Origin: Bacilli bacterium
Lineage (GTDB): Bacteria; Bacillota_I; Bacilli_A; RFN20; CAG-826
Assembly (NCBI GenBank): GCA_017502465.1
Contig: JAFVUY010000050.1
Coordinates: 40,874-104,873 of the forward strand
Direction of reading: 5' to 3'
DNA: 64,000 nucleotides
Part shown: piece after piece, positions 1-7,547 of the stretch
Position numbering within the stretch: position 1 is the stretch's first letter
How the letters are laid out: the number at the start of each line of letters is the position of its first letter
Notes under the pieces: model-generated
The model's database searches: none
What the model was told of the DNA's origin: nothing
Seen by the model: the letters and a program-made list of their open reading frames with translations, nothing else
Translations under genes and position numbers: made by a program

Positions 1-1
1 A

Positions 2-421
2 GAAGTTGTTGTTTCATTAGATATTGATGATTTAACTTCTTATAGAGATAAGACTGATTCTTTTGAATTAGAAGACGGAATTTATCAAGTTTATATCATG
101 AAAAACGCGAAGGAAATTATTCACAAACTTGAAATTAAATTAGATGGAATTATCTTTGAAGAAATTAAAAGCCCAAAGGCACTTATTCCAAGCGTTGGAA
201 GCGAAACGATTACTTTAGATCATCCACTTGTTTTGCTATATAAAAATCCAATATTTGAAAAATACATCTATGAACACCACAAAGAGATAGATTTAAAACC
301 TTTTTATGATTTATTTCCTCACGCAGGGCAACTCGCAATAAGAAAAATTGTGAGCGATGAGTTTTTAAAAATCTCCTTCACTGAACTAAAGGAGATTGTC
401 GATTTAATTAATAAAAGTTAA
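2..421 (+). CDS. C-terminal part of a probable family 3 glycoside hydrolase (5' end outside window)
   Basis: The reading frame is open from the window edge, so this is the 3' end of a longer gene; the first ATG at 98 is internal. The first ~45 visible residues (strand pattern with SLDIDDLTSYRDK, then LEDGIYQVYI) resemble the fibronectin III-like domain that closes many GH3 beta-glucosidases, where the motif reads roughly D-x-x-x-Y ... G-x-Y-x-V. About 95 further residues form a polar tail that I do not recognise. The catalytic domains would lie upstream. The stop codon abuts the stop of the convergent gene at 422. The family call rests on the tail domain only. Confidence 0.55.
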   Translation, partial: EVVVSLDIDDLTSYRDKTDSFELEDGIYQVYIMKNAKEIIHKLEIKLDGIIFEEIKSPKALIPSVGSETITLDHPLVLLYKNPIFEKYIYEHHKEIDLKPFYDLFPHAGQLAIRKIVSDEFLKISFTELKEIVDLINKS

Positions 422-1117
422 TTATTGTTGTTGTCCATCTGGATTAGTAGCAGGTGGATTATTTGGGGTTTGGATAGTAGGATTTGTATTAAAACCATGA
501 GCTTGGGTATAACCTTCCAAGCTTTTTTCAAATATTGTAGAACATAATTTAAAAAGTCTAATTCTTCTTGAAATATAAGATTGGACTGCAACTAAATACC
601 AAATCGCACCTACTAAAAATAGAGGCACAAAAATGTAAGAGCCAATCGCGTCTACTTCAAAATGAGGAGTATTTAATAAAGGTGGCCATTCTGAAAGAAC
701 AGTCATACCGAAAACCTTAACATAAATTGCATTATCAAAATCCCAAAGGAACAATAACGTCGAAAAGCCCGTTTTCTTGTGGTCGAAAATATTATAGCTA
801 AAATCTTTCCTTACCATGCACGTAATTAATAGACTTAAAAAAGCCGCCATAATGAGGATAAGTGGAATATAAGACTGTTTAAAGAAAAGCGCCCAGCTTT
901 TTTTCTTACCGTATTTTTTAAGTTGTTTTTTGTTGGTAATTACTTTAGTAACTACGACATCATGAACAAGGGTGTCCATTCGTTTACCTTGCCATCTCAT
1001 TACTCTTTGAACGAGCATTCCGATAACACCGATAAGAACAAACACTAAAATAAGAACAAGTAAAAGAGCTATGATCAATCTTTTATCGTTTTCGCTTAAC
1101 TTAATTAAAGTAATCAT
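422..1117 (-). CDS. hypothetical membrane protein, 231 aa
   Basis: The family is not recognised. One long hydrophobic segment lies near residues 13-38, a second near 84-105, and a third near 158-180. The C-terminal ~40 residues are Pro/Asn/Gln-rich (PNNPPATNPDGQQQ) and probably disordered. A strong AGGAGGG ribosome site precedes the ATG. It lies 9 nt downstream of the acidic membrane protein at 1127-1651 on the same strand, so the two are probably one operon. No catalytic motif is visible. Confidence 0.6.
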   Translation of the reverse strand: MITLIKLSENDKRLIIALLLVLILVFVLIGVIGMLVQRVMRWQGKRMDTLVHDVVVTKVITNKKQLKKYGKKKSWALFFKQSYIPLILIMAAFLSLLITCMVRKDFSYNIFDHKKTGFSTLLFLWDFDNAIYVKVFGMTVLSEWPPLLNTPHFEVDAIGSYIFVPLFLVGAIWYLVAVQSYISRRIRLFKLCSTIFEKSLEGYTQAHGFNTNPTIQTPNNPPATNPDGQQQ

Positions 1118-1126
1118 ATTGCCCTC

Positions 1127-1651
1127 CTATTCGTCGTCCTTAATAATTCTTCTTGAACCCAAATCAAAGTGGTCGAGATCTAAATCTTCGCTTTCTTCTT
1201 TGATTTCAATTCCATCTGGTTCATCTAAAAATGGGTCTTCATATTGTTCTTCTTCGACTTGTTCTTGAACAATTTCTTGTGGTGTTTCTAATTCAGGGAT
1301 ATCTTCTTTTAAATCAATTTCATCAACCTCTTGCTCCTCTACAGTTGGGTAAGAAGTTGTTGGATCTTGAAAATAAGTTTGAGTAAAAGCAGAAGGAAGA
1401 ACGTTTTCTTCTGGTTCGATTACATCAACTTCATCTTTAGGGGTTGGATTTAAGATTTCTCTTGCTTTGATATCTTCTGGGAGTTCAGAGAAAATTGTTT
1501 TTCCTTTGAAAAATAAAACCACAGATTTAATCATAAGAAAAAGGAATGTCACTAATCCTATAGCAGCGTAGAAAACTAACACCACTAAGACAACTGGGAG
1601 AGTTAATATATATAAGACACCTTTTCCGAAACTTTTAAAAAATGAACCCAT
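1127..1651 (-). CDS. hypothetical membrane-anchored protein with long acidic tail, 174 aa
   Basis: Residues ~10-50 form one or two hydrophobic segments that anchor the protein. The remaining ~120 residues are dominated by Glu, Asp, Pro and Thr with no apparent fold, ending in a short basic/acidic stretch (SRRIIKDDE). No family recognised. A TATAAT box ends 10 nt before the ATG on the minus strand and there is no Shine-Dalgarno, so the transcript may be nearly leaderless. It is the first gene of a two-gene operon with the membrane protein at 422-1117; a shared envelope role is inference. Confidence 0.55.
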   Translation of the reverse strand: MGSFFKSFGKGVLYILTLPVVLVVLVFYAAIGLVTFLFLMIKSVVLFFKGKTIFSELPEDIKAREILNPTPKDEVDVIEPEENVLPSAFTQTYFQDPTTSYPTVEEQEVDEIDLKEDIPELETPQEIVQEQVEEEQYEDPFLDEPDGIEIKEESEDLDLDHFDLGSRRIIKDDE

Positions 1652-1728
1652 AATTATCTTAATTATAATATAAACTTTTCAATAAATTACATTGTTTTGT
1701 AAAAATAATAGTAAGAAATTCTTTCTAA

Positions 1729-2634
1729 TTATTTTTGTTTGAAATTTTTAAGCAAAGAATAAATGAAAGAAATTGTTGATGGAATAATGAAAAAGACCCC
1801 GATTAATAATAAGGAGAATGGAGCAGGAATAAAACTATACAGTCCACTGAAAAGGAAGAAAGAAACAATTAAACTAGATAGCAAAATTATTGTTAAGATT
1901 TTATTCATTTTCATAAAACCTAAAGCTGTTTCGTTTATTGCTAAATAGATTAAAAACGCGAGTAATAAATAACTAATCGGACCATAAACAAATGCGAAGA
2001 TAATAATTAAAATTATTAAAACGTAAATAATGAGATTAATAATAACTTCACTTTTAAACGAAAGTGTATCATTAGTTTTTTCTGTAATTTTTTCAATTTC
2101 ATCTTTAACCACCATAAAGGAAATTATGGTTTGCATTAAGGAGATAAAAAACACACTAATTGGAATTAAATAATCAATATATGCAAAGTTTTCTAACTTA
2201 AATAGGTTGACAAAGGTTGTAATAACATTTACACCACTAAAAAGTTCAATAAGAGGTAAGGTTGCATAAGTGATAACACTTTGAATAATCGATGTGATGA
2301 TAATAATTATTGAGTTACTGACCTTCTTTTCTATAAGGAGACCAAAAACGCCACCAGTGATAATCGATGGTAGAACATAAAAAAGAGTGTCTCCAATGTT
2401 GGATAGGGTAATAATTAAGCAAATTCCAAGTGTAGAAAATGCGTATATAGCGAAATAACGCTTTTTGCAGAAAAGCATTACGATTGTAGATGTAAGAGGT
2501 AAGACAAAAACTATTAAGAAGAATAAATATGGAACAAATGTAGTGAGTAAGACAAAAACGACATTAATCGCCGCCATTATTGCCATATATGAGATATTTT
2601 GAGTGATAGTTTCTCTTTTTTTGAATATATTCAT
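1729..2634 (-). CDS. polytopic membrane protein, possibly YybS/DUF2232-like
   Basis: About eight hydrophobic segments cover almost the whole 301-aa chain, with a charged loop near residues 175-200. The N-terminal half (membrane segments rich in Ile/Val with short loops, LPSIITGGVFGLLIEKK) recalls YybS/DUF2232 and ECF S-component proteins, but I cannot confirm the family. A GTG at 2658 is possible; I chose the ATG at 2634. No ribosome site is seen for either start. A minus-strand TAAAAT lies 7 nt before the chosen ATG, which fits leaderless translation. It appears monocistronic. Confidence 0.5.
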   Translation of the reverse strand: MNIFKKRETITQNISYMAIMAAINVVFVLLTTFVPYLFFLIVFVLPLTSTIVMLFCKKRYFAIYAFSTLGICLIITLSNIGDTLFYVLPSIITGGVFGLLIEKKVSNSIIIIITSIIQSVITYATLPLIELFSGVNVITTFVNLFKLENFAYIDYLIPISVFFISLMQTIISFMVVKDEIEKITEKTNDTLSFKSEVIINLIIYVLIILIIIFAFVYGPISYLLLAFLIYLAINETALGFMKMNKILTIILLSSLIVSFFLFSGLYSFIPAPFSLLLIGVFFIIPSTISFIYSLLKNFKQK

Positions 2635-2738
2635 CCCCAATATTTTATCATCTAACACAAAAATAATAAATTTTCTTAAGCATTATTTTTCATCATTAAT
2701 TAGTTTTGCTTTATTATGTAGTTAGGAGGATACATATT

Positions 2739-3113
2739 ATGAAATTCTATAAATGCCCAATATGCGGAAATATTGTTACAATGATCAACGACTCTGGAGT
2801 CACCCCACACTGCTGTGGAGTAGAAATGGAAGAGCTTAACGCAAACACCGTTGATGCCTCGCTTGAAAAACATGTTCCAGTTGTAGAAATTGAAGAACAA
2901 CACCTTAGCGTTAAAGTTGGTTCAGTTCCACATCCGATGACCCCCGAACACCATATCTCATTTATTGCTCTTGAAACAACAAAAGGATTTAGAGTCAATA
3001 AAATTAGCGATAAGCTTGAAGCTGTAACATGTTTCCCACTTTGCAAGAAGGAAACTCCAATCGCAGTTTACGAATACTGCAATCTCCACGGTCTTTGGAA
3101 AGTTGAACTATAA
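2739..3113 (+). CDS. dfx: desulfoferrodoxin (superoxide reductase), 124 aa
   Basis: Reduces superoxide to hydrogen peroxide in the cytoplasm without releasing O2, normally fed by rubredoxin. The N-terminal desulforedoxin-type iron site is present (Cys6, Cys9, Cys25, Cys26). The catalytic centre II ligands are also visible: His45 (EKHVPV), His65 and His71/72 (HPMTPEHHI), Cys114 and His117 (CNLHGLW). Length is typical of the two-centre form. The start at 2739 is set by AGGAGGA eight bases upstream; an in-frame ATG 33 nt earlier lacks one. A clear terminator follows, so it is probably transcribed alone. A rubredoxin gene lies at 24963. Confidence 0.96.
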   Translation: MKFYKCPICGNIVTMINDSGVTPHCCGVEMEELNANTVDASLEKHVPVVEIEEQHLSVKVGSVPHPMTPEHHISFIALETTKGFRVNKISDKLEAVTCFPLCKKETPIAVYEYCNLHGLWKVEL

Positions 3114-3130
3114 TTCCCGCATTTGATATA

Positions 3131-3157
3131 AAGGCTACCTTATAAGGTAGCTTTTTT
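3131..3157 (+). terminator. intrinsic terminator after dfx
   Basis: A perfect 18-nt palindrome (GCTACCTTA/TAAGGTAGC, 3134-3151), with flanking A's pairing to the T-run CTTTTTTC, lies 20 nt after the dfx stop. Confidence 0.9.
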
Positions 3158-3170
3158 CATTCTATTTAGG

Positions 3171-3200
3171 TTAGACAAAGCGATGGATACTATGTATAAT
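3171..3200 (+). promoter_or_regulatory. promoter of the O-antigen ligase-like gene
   Basis: TTAGAC (3171-3176), an 18-bp spacer and a perfect TATAAT (3195-3200). The -10 box ends 10 nt before the ATG at 3211, leaving room for only a few transcribed bases ahead of the start codon. Confidence 0.7.
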
Positions 3201-3210
3201 TGTGTATGTT

Positions 3211-5295
3211 ATGGGAAAGTTAAATTTTGTTTTAACAAAACTTATATTTTGGCCAATCATCGCATTAACCGCTGTCTTATTAAGTAGTTTTGAATTTGCC
3301 CCAGGTGATTTTTACAAAGGTTATTCTGATCCTGGTTTTTATATTATGGCGGGCGTTATTTTCTTTTTAATTATTATTTATTTTGTGTTGGAACATAGAT
3401 TAAATAAGTTTAAAGTCCATCCTGTCTATTTCCCAATTTGTTTAACTTTACTTGTTTTAATGATTACAGCAATCTGGATGCAAGGAAGCGAAACTTTCAC
3501 CAATAGCGAAACAAATTATACAATCGTAGTTTCTATAACTGTTACTCAAAAAATAAAATTTAGTGTGGTTATTGCTTTGTTTTTGACAAATATCTACATG
3601 ATTTTATTCAGTTTTGGACGCAAACAATTTAGGGTTAAGCAAATATTCTGGTTTGTTAGAATCTATATTGCATTTGTTGTATTTGCAATTATTTATTCTA
3701 TCTCTACTGAATTTACTACATTAAAAGGAATCTTTGTCTCAGAAGGAACAGATTTAGTAGGGTTGAGTTCATTCTTCCATAACGAAAACCTCTTTGCGAT
3801 GTTTATTCTATATGCAATATTTGGTTGCTTCATTTTAAATTTTTATCACACTAGACCTCATAATTATATTTTAATCGCGGGCCTATTTTTCTATATGACA
3901 TTAACCACATGCGCGGCTACATTCTTTGTTGGATTATGCGCTGTTATTATTTATATCATCTTTGACTTAATTCGAAACTTTAAAAAACATTGGGTGTTAA
4001 CTTTAATCTCTGCTGGTATTTCAACAGCCATTATTGTTGGCGCTATTATTTTCTTTTCAACAGCGTATTCTAATGAAATTTCTTGGGTTAAAAACTTATT
4101 CACATATATTCAAAAAGAAATCTTTTCTAAAGACTTTAATACATTCACTGGTAGAACACGTATTTGGAAAGATATTTTTGATAATTTAATTAATACCAAT
4201 CTTGTTAATTTATTAATAGGTAGAGGTTATGGAACATCTTCCATGTTTTTAAAGGGATTAGGGTTAATGCATAGCAGTGGCTCTTTTGAAAGAGCTATTA
4301 TTTCCGCTCACAATGGCTTAATTAATATCTTACTTAATAGCGGATTAATTGGTTTAGGTTTATATGCAATTCTTATCCTTTTAGTGGTATTTACCTGTAT
4401 CTATTTACTTTTTAAGAAAAAAGTTAATCTTTCTATAACATTTGGGTTAATTATTTGCGGAGTTTTAGCGCACTCATTATTGGAAAGCGTTGCTTTCTAT
4501 TCTACATCTATGGTTAATATGCTAGTCACAATTATGTTTATGTGTCCATTATTTAACTGTGCGAGAGGGGTCTTTAAACCTAAACTTGTTAATCAAGTTA
4601 AAAATGGTGATTACGCATATAACAAGATGCAATATCGCAAGTTACGTAGATTCATTAGCGTTGTTATTATTTCTTTAATTATTCCTTGCGTTACTTTATT
4701 AACATCTTTGATGACCTATCAACATAAAGAGATGTTGAATACAGTTTTAACTATCTTAGTCGTGTTAGCGATTTCTTTAATCTTTGTTCCTCAATTAATC
4801 ACAATGTTTTATAAAGATTCTAGTAGAAAGAGATTTATCTTTAGAACTATCTTCTATCCAATATTAACCACTGTTTTAGTTAGCGTATTAAGTGGTCTAT
4901 ATGTCCGATTCCTCTATAACAAAATAAATATTAAACCATATTTAGCAACTTTAATTATTTTTGTATCTATATTGTTGGTGTTAACATTCATTTTCACTTT
5001 AGTGAAAAAAGATAGATTTGTTCACTATTTGAGCGATACATTCTTACATAGTTTGTGCTTGGTGAAGATTGCTCTTCCATTAACTTTAGTTGTTGGTGTC
5101 TTAGGAAATGTTATTTATGATATGTTATTTGTGCCTACACCTCTGACTGTCTTGGAAATTAATACTATTCCATTTATTTTGTATTTCGTATTATTTGCAA
5201 CTATTCCATCTAAAGAAAAATATTATTATACAAATTACTTTAATGAATTATCGCTTTATAACTTTAAAAGAACTACTCTAAAATATAAAATTTAA
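3211..5295 (+). CDS. O-antigen ligase/polymerase-type polytopic membrane protein
   Basis: 694 aa with roughly 14-16 membrane segments. A long extracytoplasmic loop in the middle carries the Wzy_C/WaaL-type signature (GRTRIWKDIF ... LIGRGYGTS ... SAHNGLINILLNSGLIGLGL); the conserved His sits in SAHNG. Such proteins polymerise or transfer polysaccharide on the outer face of the membrane. The C-terminal ~200 residues hold about five more membrane helices that a typical ligase lacks. The longer frame begins with GTG at 3202, but the ATG at 3211 fits the promoter better. No Shine-Dalgarno is present. No glycosyltransferases are nearby, so the substrate is unknown. Confidence 0.7.
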   Translation: MGKLNFVLTKLIFWPIIALTAVLLSSFEFAPGDFYKGYSDPGFYIMAGVIFFLIIIYFVLEHRLNKFKVHPVYFPICLTLLVLMITAIWMQGSETFTNSETNYTIVVSITVTQKIKFSVVIALFLTNIYMILFSFGRKQFRVKQIFWFVRIYIAFVVFAIIYSISTEFTTLKGIFVSEGTDLVGLSSFFHNENLFAMFILYAIFGCFILNFYHTRPHNYILIAGLFFYMTLTTCAATFFVGLCAVIIYIIFDLIRNFKKHWVLTLISAGISTAIIVGAIIFFSTAYSNEISWVKNLFTYIQKEIFSKDFNTFTGRTRIWKDIFDNLINTNLVNLLIGRGYGTSSMFLKGLGLMHSSGSFERAIISAHNGLINILLNSGLIGLGLYAILILLVVFTCIYLLFKKKVNLSITFGLIICGVLAHSLLESVAFYSTSMVNMLVTIMFMCPLFNCARGVFKPKLVNQVKNGDYAYNKMQYRKLRRFISVVIISLIIPCVTLLTSLMTYQHKEMLNTVLTILVVLAISLIFVPQLITMFYKDSSRKRFIFRTIFYPILTTVLVSVLSGLYVRFLYNKINIKPYLATLIIFVSILLVLTFIFTLVKKDRFVHYLSDTFLHSLCLVKIALPLTLVVGVLGNVIYDMLFVPTPLTVLEINTIPFILYFVLFATIPSKEKYYYTNYFNELSLYNFKRTTLKYKI

Positions 5296-5319
5296 AAATT
5301 TTCGGTAATATTTGAAAAA

Positions 5320-5348
5320 ACGTCCCTATTTATATTAGGGGCTTTTTT
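5320..5348 (+). terminator. intrinsic terminator
   Basis: GTCCCTA (5322-5328) pairs with TTAGGGGC (5335-5342), with one G-U pair, followed by TTTTTT. It ends transcription of the upstream membrane protein gene. Confidence 0.8.
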
Positions 5349-5415
5349 AATTCTAAGAAAAAGTAAGGTTCTATATTTTGGTAATAATAGAAAGCCCTGA
5401 TGGAAGGAGGCAAAA

Positions 5416-5457
5416 ATGGAAAATCAAAAGGATTTTTCTTATCCTCTATGTGGTTAG
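5416..5457 (+). other. 13-codon ORF with strong ribosome site, probably a comFA relic
   Basis: AAGGAGG followed by an ATG opens a frame of 13 codons (MENQKDFSYPLCG, then TAG). The last codons and the bases after the stop resemble the YAVCGS stretch and junction of the comFA relic at 6489-6537 (34 of 49 bases match by eye). I read it as the end of an older comFA fragment rather than a functional leader peptide, but its translation signals are intact. Confidence 0.35.
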
Positions 5458-5493
5458 CCAAAGACACGAAATACATAACAAAAGGAGGAGAAT

Positions 5494-5796
5494 ATGAATA
5501 AATATAGAAGACACTTTAGAATATATTTTAAAAATAATCACCCTGCATATATTGTTGATGAGGAGGGGAATACCTATGTATTTCATAGAGTTACCCATTC
5601 GAAAACTTCTGGTGGTAGAAAAAATTGGACAAAAAATAATAACCCTATAAAAGGGGATAACAGACCAATGAGAATTGTGAAGAAACAAGAAAAAGATTCA
5701 AAAGCTCGATTTAGCTACTTCGAAATTGAACTTAAAAATGGCGTTGATATATCCTACCCAGAAATAAAAGTTATAAAAGAAAAAAAGAAGAAATAA
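5494..5796 (+). CDS. small basic protein of unknown function, 100 aa
   Basis: Not recognised. A strong AAAGGAGGAG ribosome site precedes the ATG. The protein is Lys/Arg/Asn-rich with no membrane segment; a central block (HRVTHSKTSGGRKNW ... DNRPMRIVKKQ) looks conserved in character, and the tail ends in a lysine run. It is preceded by a ~22-nt junction shared with the YhcG gene (5457-5478 versus 6515-6536) and followed convergently by the folded region at 5793-6130. The context suggests an accessory cargo gene. A small nucleic-acid-binding protein or toxin is possible, but nothing in the sequence proves either. Confidence 0.6.
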   Translation: MNKYRRHFRIYFKNNHPAYIVDEEGNTYVFHRVTHSKTSGGRKNWTKNNNPIKGDNRPMRIVKKQEKDSKARFSYFEIELKNGVDISYPEIKVIKEKKKK

Positions 5797-5815
5797 AAAA
5801 CAAGGATAAACCTTG
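5793..5815 (-). terminator. intrinsic terminator of the minus-strand structured RNA
   Basis: On the minus strand, CAAGG-TTTAT-CCTTG is followed directly by TTTTTTATTT. The plus strand has no comparable T-run after the stem, which gives the element its direction. Confidence 0.7.
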
Positions 5816-6130
5816 TTAGTTGTTTTGGACTCCATTGACACATTATGTTTCCCTCTAGTGTTCTAGGCGGGTGTCATCACTGCTTTAGTTGAGTTTATTA
5901 AGCAGCTGGTGTTCTCGTGGTCATTAATCACAAGTTGCCTTGTTCGCCATGTCTGGTGCCGGTCCTTACGCATACAAGTCCTAACTCTGCAACCGGTAAT
6001 ATCGATTGATATCAGTGAGGCTATTACCATTGAATCTAAGATTCATAAATAAGCGATCTAAACATAGATTTATTTAACAATCCCGACTAGGTAATCAACG
6101 TCCCTATGATCGCTTGCCATACGGCTATCT
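5793..6130 (-). ncRNA. candidate structured noncoding RNA, class not identified
   Basis: A gene-free stretch less AT-rich than other spacers and packed with inverted repeats. The helices are 6053-6058/6108-6113 (GCGATC), 6031-6045 (TGAATC hairpin), 5995-6001/6022-6028 (GGTAATA), 5959-5963/5992-5996 (CCGGT, competing with the previous one), 5914-5919/5929-5934, 5880-5885/5900-5905 (CTGCTT) and 5836-5841/5871-5876 (TGACAC). The helix at 5914-5934 has a G-U pair only when read on the minus strand, where the other reading gives an A-C mismatch. CAAGG-loop-CCTTG followed by TTTTTT at 5815-5793 forms a terminator on the minus strand only. It does not match what I know of RNase P, tmRNA or rRNA. Its site beside comFA/comFC recalls the raiA-motif RNA, which usually lies next to comFC; that link is untested. 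Confidence 0.55.
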
Positions 6131-6132
6131 AT

Positions 6133-6171
6133 TATTAAAACAAAACAAAAGAATTAATGCAATATAAAGTC
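6133..6171 (+). repeat. direct repeat, copy 1 (comFA leader-like)
   Basis: Begins TATTAAAACAAAACAAAAG and runs through AATGCAATATA. It matches the sequence at 6234-6271 over about 38 bases with a few differences. Copy 2 directly precedes the comFA relic, so copy 1 may be a second, shorter relic of the same leader. Confidence 0.7.
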
Positions 6172-6179
6172 TATTAAAA

Positions 6180-6231
6180 AGAAAAAATGATTCACCAGAC
6201 CAACAATGGATCTCACCTGCGAATCACCGCA
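6180..6231 (-). terminator. hairpin with minus-strand T-run
   Basis: Read on the minus strand, TGATTC (6225-6220) pairs with GAATCA (6192-6187). An inner helix AGA-CCA/TGG-TCT closes a TTGT loop, and TTTTTTCTTTTT follows. It separates the two direct repeats. It may be a terminator or a small folded RNA; what transcript would reach it is unclear. Confidence 0.45.
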
Positions 6232-6233
6232 TA

Positions 6234-6271
6234 TATTAAAACAAAATAAAGGAGGCAATGCAATATAGAAA
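6234..6271 (+). repeat. direct repeat, copy 2 (leader of the comFA relic)
   Basis: Begins TATTAAAACAAAATAAAGG, contains a GGAGG ribosome site, and ends in AATGCAATATAGAAAC where the comFA relic begins. Partner of 6133-6171. Confidence 0.7.
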
Positions 6272-6519
6272 CTTATAAATGCCCAGTTTGTGGCAACACA
6301 GATATTCATTTAATTGGTATGTTGAACGGTAAACCTTATAGTCGTAGATGTATCTCTTTTAAAGGTGAAGAAGTAGAACGCAAACCATCGTATCCTAAAA
6401 AGCACCTATTCACTTGGAATATGAGTTATCACCAGAGCAGAAAGAATTATCTGACAAGTTAGTGGAAAACTATAAAAAAGGAATAGATAGTTTGGTTTAT
6501 GCAGTATGCGGGTCGCCAA
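6265..6519 (+). pseudogene. comFA: comFA 5' fragment, broken copy
   Basis: Translated with one frame correction, this matches residues ~4-85 of the intact ComFA at 7534 almost throughout (CGNTDI, LNGKPY, RRCISF, EEVE, then EQKELS, KLVENYKKGIDSLVYAVCGS). The defects are these: the start codon position reads ATA; a one-base deletion near 6403 breaks the frame; and two zinc-ribbon cysteines are lost (PYCRR to PYSRR, PSCPKK to PSYPKK). It stops exactly at the Walker A codons CGS, after which the sequence leads into the YhcG gene. It keeps its own ribosome site upstream. A decayed duplication linked to the YhcG insertion is the simplest reading. Confidence 0.88.
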
Positions 6520-6554
6520 AAACACGAATAACATAATAGAAAGGAATAACTTTT

Positions 6555-7547
6555 ATGGAAAAAGAATTAAACGAAATTATAACAATCATCCAGTCACATA
6601 AGGATAAAGCATATCGAAAAATTAATGAAGAATTAGTATTGATGTATTTTGAAATTGGCAAATACTTATCCATGAAGATTAAAGCAGAAAAATGGGGTTC
6701 GAAAACCATTGAATCGATTTCAAAAAATGTTATGAAAGTGTATCCAAATTTAAAAGGTTTTAACAGAGCAGGATTATATAGGATGGTACAGTTTTATGAA
6801 GAATATGGAGACAATATAATTGTCTCAACACTGTCGAGACAAATTAGTTGGAGCAATAATATTCTAATTTTATCAAGTACAAAATCAATTGAAGAAAAAG
6901 AATTTTATTTAAGACTTTGTATTAAACACAATTACTCATATAGAGAACTAAATAGACAAATATCTAGTGGGTATTATGAAAGATATTTATTGTCAGGCAC
7001 GGACGCTTTAGAAAGTTTGACACCTGCTGTAGACGAGGATGATATTCCAAAATCGAAAATCTTAGACAATTATTCATTGGAGTTTTTAGATTTACCAAAA
7101 ACATATTCTGAAAAAGATTTAAGAAAGTCCATAGTCTCAAATTTAAAAGACTTCATTCTAGAAATCGGTAATGATTTTTCCTTTATCGGAGAAGAGTACA
7201 GAATCCAAGTTGGAGTGCATGATTTTTATATTGATTTATTGTTTTACAACAGAACATATTCTTGTCTGGTCGCGTTTGAATTGAAAATAGGCGAATTTAA
7301 ACCAGAATACATTTCAAAGATGAGTTTTTATTTGGAGTCATTAAATAGACAAGAAAAGAAGAATAACGAAAATCAAAGCGTAGGTATTATTCTATGCACT
7401 TCAAAAGATAAAACAGTCGTTGAGTATTCAGTGGCACAGAACAATTCAAATATAGCAATAAGTACATACGAGACAAAATTAATAAATAAGAAATTGCTAG
7501 AAAACAAAATTAAAGAAATAAGGGAGATTCTTAATGTCGACAAATAA
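6555..7547 (+). CDS. YhcG-type DUF1016 protein with PD-(D/E)XK nuclease domain, 330 aa
   Basis: The N-terminal DUF1016 domain (residues ~1-150, with WGSKTIESIS, FNRAGLYRM, LSRQISWSNNILIL) is followed by a C-terminal restriction-like nuclease fold. There the candidate active-site residues are Asp in VGVHDFYIDLLFYN and Glu/Lys in AFELKIGEFKPE. The family is common in mobile and defence-rich regions and is thought to act on DNA; its natural target is not established. An AAAGGAA ribosome site precedes the start at 6555. The 3' end overlaps the comFA start by 14 nt, so comFA is now translationally coupled to it. It sits between a comFA relic and intact comFA, a clear sign of insertion. Confidence 0.88.
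   Translation: MEKELNEIITIIQSHKDKAYRKINEELVLMYFEIGKYLSMKIKAEKWGSKTIESISKNVMKVYPNLKGFNRAGLYRMVQFYEEYGDNIIVSTLSRQISWSNNILILSSTKSIEEKEFYLRLCIKHNYSYRELNRQISSGYYERYLLSGTDALESLTPAVDEDDIPKSKILDNYSLEFLDLPKTYSEKDLRKSIVSNLKDFILEIGNDFSFIGEEYRIQVGVHDFYIDLLFYNRTYSCLVAFELKIGEFKPEYISKMSFYLESLNRQEKKNNENQSVGIILCTSKDKTVVEYSVAQNNSNIAISTYETKLINKKLLENKIKEIREILNVDK

Noticed and set aside
5793..6130. RNase P RNA, tmRNA, rRNA fragment or T-box as identity for the folded region
   Set aside because: None of the conserved sequences of these RNAs that I know appears on either strand; left as an unidentified class.
6133..6171. Retron (msr-msd) RNA
   Set aside because: No reverse transcriptase gene is present in the region.
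6133..6271. CRISPR array
   Set aside because: Only two imperfect repeats about 100 bp apart and no cas genes.
5400..7547. Insertion sequence or integrase-borne element
   Set aside because: No transposase, recombinase, terminal inverted repeats or tRNA attachment site; the insertion is inferred from the comFA relic only.
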